A stretch of 64,000 nucleotides of DNA. It comes from Methylotenera_A sp046598525. Lineage in GTDB: Bacteria; Pseudomonadota; Gammaproteobacteria; Burkholderiales; Methylophilaceae. The DNA lies in contig JBKJIJ010000007.1 in NCBI GenBank assembly GCA_046598525.1, positions 1 to 64,000 of the forward strand. Reading direction: 5' to 3'. Shown in pieces: positions 1-7,928 of this stretch (positions within the stretch are counted from its first letter, which is position 1; each line of letters starts with the position of its first letter). The notes beneath the pieces were generated by a model. It did no database searches. It was given only the letters and a program-made list of their open reading frames with translations, and had not been told where the DNA came from. Both the position numbers and the translations under genes were made by a program.

Positions 1-70
1 GAACCCTCGATAGAGTTAACCCTATGCCACCTTTCCAGGGTGGTGCCTTCAACCGCTCAGCCAGCTCTCC
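1..70 (-). tRNA. tRNA-Ser (GGA), 3' end cut by window edge
   Basis: Read on the minus strand, the sequence begins GGAGAGCTGG and continues with a D-arm of the GAGCGGTTGAAGGC type. A five-base-pair anticodon stem (CCACC/GGTGG) closes the loop CTGGAAA, which gives anticodon GGA (plus-strand positions 34-36). The long class II variable arm typical of tRNA-Ser follows, and then the start of the T arm (GAGGGTTC). The T loop, acceptor 3' strand and CCA end lie beyond position 1. The 5' end at 70 is set by the usual seven-base acceptor strand GGAGAGC. Confidence 0.93.
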
Positions 71-191
71 GCAATCACAAGTTATGTTTTACTTGAGCGG
101 CGGATTATATACGATACTTAAACGATGACAAAGTAACGGATGTTAAAGCAACAAGGACAACGCCGCTTAATGCTGCCAGCCAGTCACGCTT

Positions 192-1433
192 CTAGCCTTT
201 TAAAAAGTAGGTAGGTACTTCGCCTTTGCCTTTAATGGCAATAAGGCCGCGCGATTCAAATGTGTGCTGATCTTTAAGCAGGTTATAGGTGACTTCGCTT
301 ACTTGAATTTCACCTGGCAAGCCGTTTTTTTCCATACGACTAGCCATATTGACTGGATCGCCCCAGATATCGTAGGCAAATTTGCTGGTGCCAATAACGC
401 CTGCAACTACCGCCCCGCTGCTAATACCAATGCGCATTTGCAACGTTTTGCCAATATGCACATTAAATAACGCTAATTCTTGTTGCATTTGCAGGGCCAA
501 TTGCGCAATTACCGTGGCATGATTATCCAAATAAATAGGCGCGCCGCCAACCACCATATAGCCATCGCCTATGGTTTTGATTTTTTCTAAGCCGTAACGG
601 TCGGCCAATTTATCAAAGCGTGAAAATATTTGGCTTAGCAAATCCACCAACTCCGCAGGCGGCATGGTGGCTGTTAATTTAGTAAAATCGACAATATCGG
701 CAAATAAAATCGTCACCGCTTCATGGCTATCGGCAATGCGCATATCGTTATCTTTTAAGCGGCTTGCAATGGATTTTGGCAACACGTTTAGCAATAATTT
801 TTCAGATCTGGCTTGCTCAAGCTCTAACTCATGCAAAGTGCGCTCTTTTTGACTTTGAAAATAGCGCATCACCGCGTATAAAATGCAAGCGGTGCCCATA
901 ATATTCATTAAGAAAAACGTGTCTTTAATATGGGTGGGCACAGGCAATGAATTGCCCGCAAATAGATAATTTAATTTCCAGGATAAACCGGCCAAAAAGG
1001 CAAATAAAATAAACCAAGGCGTGGATGGTTTTGTGCCTAATATCATTAAAGCGCCAATCGGCGACAATATGGCCCAGATGGCAATGCCGCTAGAAGCCTC
1101 ATAGCCGCCAATGGCCCACTGCATAAAAAACGGCATCACCAGCAACATAACCAGCTGGGTAAAAGTAAAGTATTCGAATTTTTTAGTGCGATAAAAAACC
1201 AGCAAGCTGGCGTAAGAAAGCACAATGTAGGCATAAGGCACCGCCGCCATTAGGGCATAGCCCTCACCCAAACCCGATAGTGTAAAAATCCAAAAAATAC
1301 AAACCAAACTTTCGGCAAATACTAATATTGTCAGTATGGCCTTGCCTAAGCTAGCATCGGTTGGATGGCTGATATTGTGCCAAAATTCTCTAGTGGTTAT
1401 GCCAAAAACGGGGTTTGAATTTGAAACAGACAA
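192..1433 (-). CDS. Membrane-anchored class III adenylate cyclase
   Basis: Predicted to make cyclic AMP from ATP. About five to six hydrophobic segments occupy residues 30-190. A short charged linker follows (about 191-230), and then a class III nucleotidyl cyclase catalytic domain (about 238-410). The two metal-binding aspartates are visible (D246 in the ADIVDF motif, D290 in KTIGD). So are the substrate-specifying pair K286 and D355, which favours ATP over GTP, and the transition-state residues N362 and R366. All key residues are present, so it should be active. The start is a TTG at 1431-1433 with GAGGA about six bases upstream; the nearby ATG at 1449 is out of frame. It is a single gene between tRNA-Ser and the divergent aldehyde dehydrogenase. 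The N-terminal domain may sense a membrane signal, but no ligand can be proposed. Confidence 0.9.
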   Translation of the reverse strand: MSVSNSNPVFGITTREFWHNISHPTDASLGKAILTILVFAESLVCIFWIFTLSGLGEGYALMAAVPYAYIVLSYASLLVFYRTKKFEYFTFTQLVMLLVMPFFMQWAIGGYEASSGIAIWAILSPIGALMILGTKPSTPWFILFAFLAGLSWKLNYLFAGNSLPVPTHIKDTFFLMNIMGTACILYAVMRYFQSQKERTLHELELEQARSEKLLLNVLPKSIASRLKDNDMRIADSHEAVTILFADIVDFTKLTATMPPAELVDLLSQIFSRFDKLADRYGLEKIKTIGDGYMVVGGAPIYLDNHATVIAQLALQMQQELALFNVHIGKTLQMRIGISSGAVVAGVIGTSKFAYDIWGDPVNMASRMEKNGLPGEIQVSEVTYNLLKDQHTFESRGLIAIKGKGEVPTYFLKG

Positions 1434-1763
1434 TATCGTCCTCTTCCATTAGATGTAATTATTATTTAGCACACTAAATAAAATGTGCAATATATATATT
1501 AAACTATATAACAAGCTTTGAATATTCGCTAACTATGATGTTACAAAAGATTAACATATTTGGCTAATACACTTGATTTACTAGCCGCTAAGGTTTATTG
1601 TTGAAGGCTAATTTAATTAGCAAAACCACACTGATGCCCTTGATTCGTTTAGGGTTTTAGCGATTTGTATAAAGTATTTAATGAGATAAAAAATTGCAAC
1701 ATAGCAATGCGGTTGTACAACAAGAAACACTATATTATTGATAGCAAAACTAGAGGAGTTAGC
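1434..1763. other. Divergent intergenic region, cyclase / aldehyde dehydrogenase
   Basis: This 330-base AT-rich stretch separates two divergent genes and must contain both promoters, but no convincing -35/-10 pair stands out. A perfect small palindrome lies at 1607-1621 (GCTAAT, three bases, ATTAGC) and could be a regulator site. An open frame continuous with the aldehyde dehydrogenase reaches back to 1665, but it has no family resemblance and is not taken as coding. Confidence 0.4.
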
Positions 1764-3284
1764 ATGAGTTTAGATTTACTTAAAGGCCTTGGCGTGAAAA
1801 TCCCTTACAAAGCCAAGTATGATAATTTCATTGGTGGTAAGTGGGTTGCCCCTGTTAAAGGCGAATATTTTGATGTTATTTCACCGATTACAGGCAAAAA
1901 TTACACGCAGGCTGCACGCTCAAGTGCGGAAGATGTTGAATTAGCATTAGATGCCGCGCACGCGATTGCCGAAAAATGGGCAAAAACCTCAACCACTGAG
2001 CGCGCTAATATCCTTTTAAAAATTGCCGATCGTATTGAAGCGAATTTAGAATTAATCGCCACGGCCGATACCATTGATAACGGCAAGCCAATTCGCGAAA
2101 CCATGAATGCGGATATTCCATTAACCGTTGATCATTTCCGCTATTTTGCCGGTGCTATTCGCGCGCAAGAAGGCGGCATTAGTGAAATCGATCATGACAC
2201 AGTGGCTTACCACTTTCATGAACCATTAGGCGTTGTGGGTCAAATTATTCCTTGGAACTTTCCGATTTTAATGGCGGCTTGGAAATTAGCCCCTGCTTTA
2301 GCAGCCGGTAACTGTGTGGTATTAAAACCAGCCGAATTTACCCCAATTAGTATTTTAATATTAATGGAAGTAATTGCCGATTTAGTACCGCCAGGCGTGA
2401 TTAATATTGTGAACGGTTATGGTCGCGAAGTAGGCGCACCATTGGCCAACAGCAAACGTATCGCCAAAATTGGATTTACTGGCTCAACCGCTACAGGCCG
2501 CGCCATTGCAACTGCCGCAGCAAGCAACTTAATTCCAGCCACATTAGAATTAGGTGGCAAATCACCTAATATCTTCTTTGCCGATATTATGGATGCCGAT
2601 GATGCGTTCTTTGATAAAGCGATTGAAGGCTTGGTGCTATTTGCCTTTAACCAAGGTGAAGTATGTACATGCCCATCACGCGCCATTATTCAAGAATCAA
2701 TTTATGACAAGTTTATTGCCCGTGTTTTAGAGCGTGTAAAAGCCATTAAACAAGGTAGCCCGCTAGACCCAAGTACCATGTTGGGCGCGCAAGCTTCTGA
2801 AGACCAAATGAACAAGATCATGAATTATATTGAAATTGGTAAACAAGAAGGTGCTGAAGTATTAATTGGCGGTGAGCGCAATATGCTGACTGGCGACATT
2901 GCCGATGGTTACTATGTGCAGCCAACTTTACTTAAAGGCCACAACAAAATGCGCGTGTTCCAAGAAGAGATTTTTGGCCCAGTGCTTGCCGTTACCACCT
3001 TTAAAGATGAAGCGGAAGCGCTTGCAATTGCCAACGACACCATTTTTGGTTTAGGTGCTGGTGTTTGGAGCCGTGACGGTAGCGTAGCTTATAGAATGGG
3101 CCGTGGTATCAAGGCTGGCCGTGTGTGGACAAATTGCTACCACGCCTACCCTGCCCACGCCGCATTTGGTGGTTATAAAGAATCTGGTATCGGTCGCGAA
3201 AATCACAAAATGATGTTAGACCATTACCAACAAACCAAGTGCTTGTTAGTTAGCTACAGTCCAAATAAATTAGGCTTCTTCTAA
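1764..3284 (+). CDS. exaC: NAD-dependent aldehyde dehydrogenase, ExaC/AcoD type
   Basis: Oxidises aldehydes (acetaldehyde-like substrates in characterised relatives) to carboxylic acids with NAD. The 506-residue length matches the ExaC/AldB group. Visible features are the PWNFP nucleotide-fold motif, the general-base glutamate region LELGGKSPN, and the catalytic cysteine C301 in GEVCTCPSR with a second cysteine at 303, which is typical of this subgroup. The start is the ATG at 1764, preceded by AGAGGAG eight bases upstream; a longer open frame from 1665 lacks a ribosome site and family similarity. The next gene encodes DUF779, the usual partner of this enzyme, but a terminator-like hairpin lies between them. 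The true substrate is unknown; in a methylotroph it may be a detoxifying dehydrogenase. Confidence 0.93.
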   Translation: MSLDLLKGLGVKIPYKAKYDNFIGGKWVAPVKGEYFDVISPITGKNYTQAARSSAEDVELALDAAHAIAEKWAKTSTTERANILLKIADRIEANLELIATADTIDNGKPIRETMNADIPLTVDHFRYFAGAIRAQEGGISEIDHDTVAYHFHEPLGVVGQIIPWNFPILMAAWKLAPALAAGNCVVLKPAEFTPISILILMEVIADLVPPGVINIVNGYGREVGAPLANSKRIAKIGFTGSTATGRAIATAAASNLIPATLELGGKSPNIFFADIMDADDAFFDKAIEGLVLFAFNQGEVCTCPSRAIIQESIYDKFIARVLERVKAIKQGSPLDPSTMLGAQASEDQMNKIMNYIEIGKQEGAEVLIGGERNMLTGDIADGYYVQPTLLKGHNKMRVFQEEIFGPVLAVTTFKDEAEALAIANDTIFGLGAGVWSRDGSVAYRMGRGIKAGRVWTNCYHAYPAHAAFGGYKESGIGRENHKMMLDHYQQTKCLLVSYSPNKLGFF

Positions 3285-3316
3285 TTTAAGGATTTAATTA
3301 GCGGTATTAAGTAAAT

Positions 3317-3345
3317 AAAAGAGGCGGGTTTACTCGCCTCTTTTT
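3317..3345 (+). terminator. Rho-independent terminator-like hairpin between exaC and DUF779
   Basis: The ten-base arms AAAAGAGGCG (3317-3326) and CGCCTCTTTT (3335-3344) pair perfectly around an eight-base loop, and the 3' arm runs into T residues. It lies 32 bases after the aldehyde dehydrogenase stop and 20 bases before the DUF779 start. It probably reduces read-through into the second gene. Confidence 0.85.
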
Positions 3346-3364
3346 GTTTAAAAAGGGAATCAAA

Positions 3365-3739
3365 ATGGCTGAACGCGTTTCTGCAACACCCGCAGCACTT
3401 GCACTGATTGATAAGCTTAGCGCTGAGCACGGCCCAATTATATTTTTACAATCGGGCGGATGCTGTGAAGGTAGCGGCCCTATGTGTATGCCCGAAAAAG
3501 AATTTAACCCCAGCGCATCTGATGTGATTTTGGGACATTTTAACAACGCCATTTTTTACATGGGCGACAGCCATTTTACCTTTGCCGAAAACATGCACAC
3601 CATTTTAGATGCTATGCCAGGCTCAAGCGGCTCGTTTTCATTGGATTGCGGCACTGGCTTTGCGTTTATTACGCGCGGGCGATTATATTCAGATGAAGAA
3701 TTGCAAAACTTGCCGCCAGTTGAGCGCGTGGGCTATTAA
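3365..3739 (+). CDS. DUF779 family protein, aldehyde dehydrogenase partner
   Basis: A 124-residue protein of the DUF779 family, which is regularly found next to ExaC-type aldehyde dehydrogenases; its biochemical role is not established. It is rich in conserved cysteine and glycine motifs: GGCCEGSGPMC near residues 29-39 and SFSLDCGTG near 92-100. This pattern suggests metal or thiol chemistry. The start is the ATG at 3365 with AGGGA upstream; an in-frame TTG at 3344 lies within the terminator T-run and is less likely. The function is inferred only from conserved gene neighbourhood. Confidence 0.85.
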   Translation: MAERVSATPAALALIDKLSAEHGPIIFLQSGGCCEGSGPMCMPEKEFNPSASDVILGHFNNAIFYMGDSHFTFAENMHTILDAMPGSSGSFSLDCGTGFAFITRGRLYSDEELQNLPPVERVGY

Positions 3740-3761
3740 TCAAGAATTTCGTGCACAATCT

Positions 3762-3834
3762 CAACTGACTAACTCAACTGACTACAATTTGCACGATTGC
3801 CTGCAATTTGCAAACTGACTACAATTTGGCTATA
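3762..3834 (+). repeat. Short direct repeats upstream of the SRP RNA gene
   Basis: The word AACTGACTACAATTTG occurs twice (around 3776-3791 and 3814-3829), with extra copies of CAACTGACTAA and GCAATTTGCA in between. The arrangement looks like a degenerate tandem duplication. It lies between DUF779 and the SRP RNA gene, where the RNA promoter should be. No function can be read from it. Confidence 0.55.
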
Positions 3835-3866
3835 AAACAAAGCCGATTTGAGTTAAAATCTTATTT

Positions 3867-3960
3867 GGCGGGCCTCCCCGCATTGTAAAGTAGCCAACCT
3901 GGTCAGATGCGGAAGCAAGCAGCCACAACTATTAAGCAAGTGCCGGGGGTTTGGCTCGCC
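3867..3960 (+). ncRNA. ffs: Small bacterial signal recognition particle RNA (4.5S)
   Basis: The Ffh-binding apical hairpin is present (CCTGGTCAGATGCGGAAGCA followed by AGCAGCC), with its GGAA tetraloop. The ends GGCGGGCC (3867-3874) and GGCTCGCC (3953-3960) pair over eight positions with one G-U. GTGCCGGGGGTTTGG matches the distal strand of known 4.5S RNAs. The base pair closing the tetraloop is flipped relative to E. coli (GC-GGAA-GC instead of CC-GGAA-GG), a compensatory change that keeps the stem. The RNA guides inner-membrane proteins to the translocon together with Ffh. Position just upstream of dnaX is the usual betaproteobacterial location. Confidence 0.95.
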
Positions 3961-3980
3961 TCTTCCCATAAATCGCCCTC

Positions 3981-4077
3981 AGCATGGCATCTGCTGTGTT
4001 ACTTGGTACTCGAAATCCTCATGTACTTTATGTACATTCCGGTTTCTGCGTGCCAAGTGCCTTGCATCTACCATACT
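3981..4077. repeat. Long imperfect palindrome after the SRP RNA
   Basis: The arms 3981-4025 and 4031-4077 are imperfectly complementary around the centre GTACTTTATGTAC. Matching blocks include GTACAT, TTTC, CCAAGT and GCA..T..CCAT.CT. Folded RNA or cruciform DNA would give a hairpin of about 45 base pairs with mismatches. The sequence is non-coding. It could act as a terminator or processing signal for the SRP RNA transcript, or it may be a mobile palindromic repeat. Confidence 0.7.
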
Positions 4078-4183
4078 GATGACAATTTATTAGCCGCATA
4101 GATGTCAAAACTTTAACTTTCTTATAGAATTTAGCGCTAATTTACTTTAGTTAAATTACAGATTTTCAGCTAAAATTTGGTTT

Positions 4184-5851
4184 ATGTCATATCTCGTTTT
4201 AGCACGCAAATACCGCCCCAAATCGTTTGATACTTTAGTTGGTCAGCCGCATGTAGTGCGCGCATTGACTAACGCGCTTACACAGCAGCGCTTGCATCAC
4301 GCTTACTTATTTACAGGCACGCGCGGCGTTGGAAAAACGACCATTGCGCGCATTTTAGCCAAATCGCTTAATTGCGAAACAGGCATCACGGCCACGCCCT
4401 GCGGCGTTTGCAACGCTTGTACCGAAATTGATCGTGGCCGCTTTGTGGATTTGCTAGAAGTGGATGCGGCATCTAATACGCAAGTAGATGCCATGCGCGA
4501 ATTGCTGGATAACGCGCAGTACGCACCAACTGTTGGCCGCTTTAAAGTGTATATCATCGATGAAGTGCATATGCTGTCCAAAAGCGCCTTTAACGCCATG
4601 CTTAAAACGCTTGAAGAGCCGCCAGCACACGTTAAATTTATTCTAGCCACTACGGATCCCCAAAAAGTACCTGTCACGGTTTTAAGCCGTTGTTTGCAGT
4701 TTAATTTGCGTCAAATGGCTAGCACTACTATTTCTGAGCATTTACAAAATGTGCTTGGCCAAGAAAATATTAGTTTTGAATCTGCCGCGATTTCACTGAT
4801 TTCACGCGCTGCCGCTGGCAGTATGCGCGATGCACTGTCACTCACCGACCAAGCGATTGCGTATGGCAACCAAACGGTGAATGAAATTGAAGTGCGCAGC
4901 ATGCTTGGCGCGGTTGATCAAACCTATTTGTACGATATTTTGCAGGCGTTAATTATTCAGGATGGCGTTGCCCTGATTGAAAAAGCCCAAGCCATGCAAA
5001 TGCGCAATATTGCCTTTGAAGCGGCGCTCAACGATTTAGCCAATATCTTGCATCAAATCGCCATGCTGCAAACCGTGCCCAGCAGCATTGCCGATGACAG
5101 CCCAGAACGGGCATTGCTATTGGATTTAGCGCAAAAACTCAACCCAGAAACCTTGCAACTGTACTATCAAATTGCAATATTAGGCCGCCGCGATATTGGT
5201 TTAGCGCCTGATGAGTACGCTGGATTTACCATGAGTTTGTTACGCATGTTGGCTTTTGCGCCGAATGAAAAAGTGACAGAAAAACTGAGCGCGCCCGCTC
5301 CTATTGCCAATAAAGCATTAGCCACGCCAGCCATTAATGCGCAGGCGAATTTGCAAGTAGAAATTGCGCCAACTGAGCCTGTTATAGCGGCGCCACAAAC
5401 TATAACAGCGCCAGTTGTCGCTGCGCCGCCAGAAACAGAATCTGAAAACTCAGCACAAAATTTTGATGGCAATTGGCGTGAATTGGTTGAAAAAAGCCTC
5501 AAACTGGGCCTTGCGCGCGCCTTAGCACAAAACTGTGAAATGGTTAGCTATGATGAAAACAGCATTAATCTAAGAGTCGCGGCCAATAATAAACACTTGG
5601 TTAGCCCCAATTATCAAGAAAAATTGTCTAGCGCCATTAACCAGCATTTTGGCAAACGCATTAAACTAAATGTGGAAATTAGCGGTGAAGCGCATATTGA
5701 AATCAATACGCCCGCCAAACAAACGGCGGTTGAAAAAGCCACTATTCAGTCATCTGCCGAAGAATCGATTATGCAAGATAGCTTTGTGAAAGATTTACTC
5801 AGCCAATTTGACGCAACAATTATCCCCAATAGCATTAAACCCATTAATTAA
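4184..5851 (+). CDS. dnaX: DNA polymerase III subunits gamma/tau
   Basis: Clamp-loader ATPase of the replicative polymerase. Residues 1-365 form the AAA+ module: Walker A GTRGVGKTT near 45-53, a four-cysteine zinc-binding segment near 64-79 (CETGITATPCGVCNAC), the Walker B region YIIDEVHMLS and the sensor motif SRCLQF. The rest is an Ala/Pro-rich linker (about 380-425) and a tau C-terminal domain (about 426-555) expected to contact DnaE and DnaB. At 555 residues it is full length. No canonical A AAA AAG slippage heptamer in the correct phase was found, so production of a separate gamma form by frameshifting is not supported here. ybaB and recR follow, the classic cluster. Confidence 0.97.
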   Translation: MSYLVLARKYRPKSFDTLVGQPHVVRALTNALTQQRLHHAYLFTGTRGVGKTTIARILAKSLNCETGITATPCGVCNACTEIDRGRFVDLLEVDAASNTQVDAMRELLDNAQYAPTVGRFKVYIIDEVHMLSKSAFNAMLKTLEEPPAHVKFILATTDPQKVPVTVLSRCLQFNLRQMASTTISEHLQNVLGQENISFESAAISLISRAAAGSMRDALSLTDQAIAYGNQTVNEIEVRSMLGAVDQTYLYDILQALIIQDGVALIEKAQAMQMRNIAFEAALNDLANILHQIAMLQTVPSSIADDSPERALLLDLAQKLNPETLQLYYQIAILGRRDIGLAPDEYAGFTMSLLRMLAFAPNEKVTEKLSAPAPIANKALATPAINAQANLQVEIAPTEPVIAAPQTITAPVVAAPPETESENSAQNFDGNWRELVEKSLKLGLARALAQNCEMVSYDENSINLRVAANNKHLVSPNYQEKLSSAINQHFGKRIKLNVEISGEAHIEINTPAKQTAVEKATIQSSAEESIMQDSFVKDLLSQFDATIIPNSIKPIN

Positions 5852-5870
5852 ACAATTTAAGGAGAATATT

Positions 5871-6179
5871 ATGATGAAAGGTGGCATGGGCAATATGATG
5901 AAGCAAGCGCAAGCGATGCAAGCCAATATGCAAAAAGCGCAGGCTGAGTTAGCCGACACTTTAGTAGAAGGCATTGCCAGCAGCGGCTTGATAAAAATCA
6001 GCATGACTTGCAATAACGTTGTAAAGCGCGTCAGTATTGATGAAGCGGCGATGGATGACCGCGAAACCTTAGAAGATTTACTGTTGATTGCACTAAATGA
6101 CGCAAGAGCCAAAGCAGAAGCCGCGTCTACATCACGCATGAGCGGCATGATGCCAGCTGGCTTTAAGCTGCCGTTTTAA
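5871..6179 (+). CDS. ybaB: YbaB/EbfC nucleoid-associated protein
   Basis: A small dimeric DNA-binding protein of 102 residues. It has the methionine- and glutamine-rich N-terminal helix (MMKQAQAMQ...), the central strand pair and the C-terminal MPAGFKLPF tail typical of the family. The ATG at 5871 follows a strong AAGGAG (5859-5864); an open frame reaching back to 5808 only overlaps the end of dnaX. It sits between dnaX (19 bases upstream) and recR (18 bases downstream), probably in one transcript. Family members bind DNA as nucleoid components. The exact role is not shown here. Confidence 0.95.
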   Translation: MMKGGMGNMMKQAQAMQANMQKAQAELADTLVEGIASSGLIKISMTCNNVVKRVSIDEAAMDDRETLEDLLLIALNDARAKAEAASTSRMSGMMPAGFKLPF

Positions 6180-6197
6180 TTTTTTGATTATCGATAT

Positions 6198-6809
6198 TTG
6201 AAAAACCCTCCCGCGCTTGAGCAGTTAATCGATTCACTGCGCTGTTTGCCTGGCGTAGGGCCAAAATCTGCCTTGCGCATGGCGTATTACTTGCTTCAGC
6301 GTGACAGAAAAGGCGCGGCAAAATTAGGCTACAGCTTAGAAAACGCCTTACAGGTGCTTGGGCATTGCACGCTTTGCAATAATTTTTCAGAAAGTCCGAT
6401 TTGTCCGCTTTGTACGTCTGAAAAGCGTGAAACTGGAAATCGTGATTCCAGCCAATTGTGTGTGGTAGAAATGCCAACTGATTTGATGATGATGGAACAA
6501 ACGCAATCGTATAACGGCATGTATTTTGTTTTGATGGGCCGATTATCGCCATTGGATGGCGTTGGTCCAAAAGAAATTAATTTAGACAAACTAATTAAAC
6601 GCGCCCAAGATGGTGTGACGCAAGAAGTGATTTTAGCCACCAACTACACGGTTGAAGGTGAAGCCACGGCGCACTACATTAGCGAACTTCTTAAAACGCG
6701 CGGATTGGCGGTAAGCCGCATAGCGCGTGGCTTGCCGATGGGCGGTGAAATTGAATATGTGGATAGCGGCACCCTATCCATGGCTTTATTAGGGCGGAAA
6801 AAACTTTAA
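6198..6809 (+). CDS. recR: Recombination mediator RecR
   Basis: Works with RecO (and RecF) to load RecA on gapped DNA. At 203 residues it has the expected size. The parts in order are a helix-hairpin-helix with the LPGVGPKSA motif (about 17-25), a four-cysteine zinc finger (about 57-74, CTLC and CPLC), and a Toprim domain with VVEMPTDL and the C-terminal motif IARGLPMGGEIEYVD. The start is the TTG at 6198, since no ATG or GTG gives the conserved N-terminus. It is the last gene of the ffs-dnaX-ybaB-recR cluster. Confidence 0.96.
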   Translation: MKNPPALEQLIDSLRCLPGVGPKSALRMAYYLLQRDRKGAAKLGYSLENALQVLGHCTLCNNFSESPICPLCTSEKRETGNRDSSQLCVVEMPTDLMMMEQTQSYNGMYFVLMGRLSPLDGVGPKEINLDKLIKRAQDGVTQEVILATNYTVEGEATAHYISELLKTRGLAVSRIARGLPMGGEIEYVDSGTLSMALLGRKKL

Positions 6810-6849
6810 TTTGAACGATTCATGCGAAGAAGCTTTGATCTTTTGACTT

Positions 6850-7032
6850 CGTCATTCCAGCGTAGGGTGGAATTCAGTCAAAGTAAATCTAGCGCAATAT
6901 CTATTCAATTGAAAGTCTCTTAGATATTAATTTAAAGAATTGTTTAAGTTAATATAATTTTGAATTTACTGCTATTGCCACATTGACTAATATGCCGCCT
7001 GTCTGGATACCAGCCTGCGCTGGCATGACGAA
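6850..7032. repeat. Split CGTCAT-type hairpin element, copy 1
   Basis: The left arm at 6850-6877 begins CGTCATTCCAGCG. The right arm at about 7003-7032 (CTGGATACCAGCCTGCGCTGG then CATGACG) is its imperfect complement. About 125 bases of AT-rich filler separate them. It belongs to the same family as the copies near 34053, 50901, 57704, 61164 and 62011. It fills the roughly 300-base gap between the convergent genes recR and gph, which has no other recognisable content. Confidence 0.75.
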
Positions 7033-7110
7033 ATTGTTGGTTTTTTAAGCTTAAAGCTGCTTAGTGCAAAACTTTCAATTTATGATATTTGAAGCCTTGT
7101 TAAGTTTGAA

Positions 7111-7764
7111 TCAAGCATTAATTAAACTCAATAAATCCATCGGTTTTTCAATCAACGCATCGGCGCCCCACTCATACGGCTTATCGGTCACATCAATATA
7201 GCCAAACAAGGCCACCACGGTTTTCATTCTTGCCGCTTTTCCTGCTTGAATATCACGCTCTGCGTCACCTAAATAGATACAATTTTCAGGCTTTGTATCC
7301 ACTTCTTCACAAGCCAGCAATAGCGTGGCTGGTGAGGGCTTTGGTTGCGGCGCATCATCACCGCTTACCACACAAGCAGCGCGCTTATCCAAACCCATAC
7401 TTTTAACTAAAGGCTGCGTAAAGCGACGTGGCTTATTGGTGACAATTCCCCACTTTAAACCAGCGTTTTCAATGCCTTGCAGCAGTTCTGCTATGCCATC
7501 TAACAAAACGGGGCTACGGGTAAATACGCTGTCGTAAATACTTAAATATTCATCGCGCATGGCAATAAAACTGTCATCTTGCGGCGTAATACCAAAGCCT
7601 AAACCCAGTAATCCGCGCGAGCCATGCGAAGCAAAAGGTCTAATCGCCGCATCGCTTAAAGCGGGCTTACCATGACGATTGAGTTGAAGATTAAGTGCGT
7701 GGCCTAGATCTGGCGCGGTATCCACAAGCGTACCGTCTAAATCAAAAAGAATAGTATTAATCAA
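7111..7764 (-). CDS. gph: Phosphoglycolate phosphatase, HAD family
   Basis: Predicted to hydrolyse 2-phosphoglycolate, a by-product of DNA repair and oxygenase reactions. At 217 residues it is a typical Gph. HAD motif I is DLDGTLVDT at 8-16, motif II is the VTNK region near 109-112, and the motif III lysine and motif IV GDAERDIQAG near 167-176 are visible. The start is a TTG at 7764, inferred because the conserved FDLDGTL motif begins only seven residues later and no ATG precedes it. It lies downstream of ubiG in the same direction, a frequent betaproteobacterial pairing. A repeat-like sequence occupies the 164-base gap between them. Confidence 0.9.
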   Translation of the reverse strand: MINTILFDLDGTLVDTAPDLGHALNLQLNRHGKPALSDAAIRPFASHGSRGLLGLGFGITPQDDSFIAMRDEYLSIYDSVFTRSPVLLDGIAELLQGIENAGLKWGIVTNKPRRFTQPLVKSMGLDKRAACVVSGDDAPQPKPSPATLLLACEEVDTKPENCIYLGDAERDIQAGKAARMKTVVALFGYIDVTDKPYEWGADALIEKPMDLLSLINA

Positions 7765-7812
7765 ACGGATACCTTTATAAATTCAAGTTTCCAATATTAC
7801 AGGCTATTAGGT

Positions 7813-7905
7813 TAAACAAGGCGCGATTAAAAAACAATGACGCCGCATATAGTTGATACGTAAGGAATTATTTATTATGAGTAACACAGTGTAACGACGA
7901 AAGTT
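7813..7905. repeat. Intergenic repeat A (pair with 14742-14840)
   Basis: This stretch between ubiG and gph aligns along its length with 14742-14840. Shared blocks are of the kind GCATA.-GTTG.TA.GTAAG, a T-rich block ending TTATG, and AACGACG or AGCGACG before AGTTG/AGTTTG. Both copies have the same orientation and lie between codirectional minus-strand genes. It is non-coding and its function is unknown. Confidence 0.6.
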
Positions 7906-7928
7906 GGATTTATAGAGGTATCCGAACG

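Noticed and set aside
1665..1763. N-terminal extension of the aldehyde dehydrogenase
   Set aside because: No ribosome site, residues unlike the family, and a strong AGAGGAG precedes the ATG at 1764.
3762..3834. Short repeats as a CRISPR array
   Set aside because: Only two near-identical 16-base words with an irregular spacer and no cas genes; read as a local duplication.
5486..5500. A-run in dnaX (GAA AAA AGC) as a programmed frameshift site for gamma
   Set aside because: The AAAAAAG heptamer is out of the required phase for -1 tandem slippage, it lies inside the tau domain, and no downstream stem was evident.
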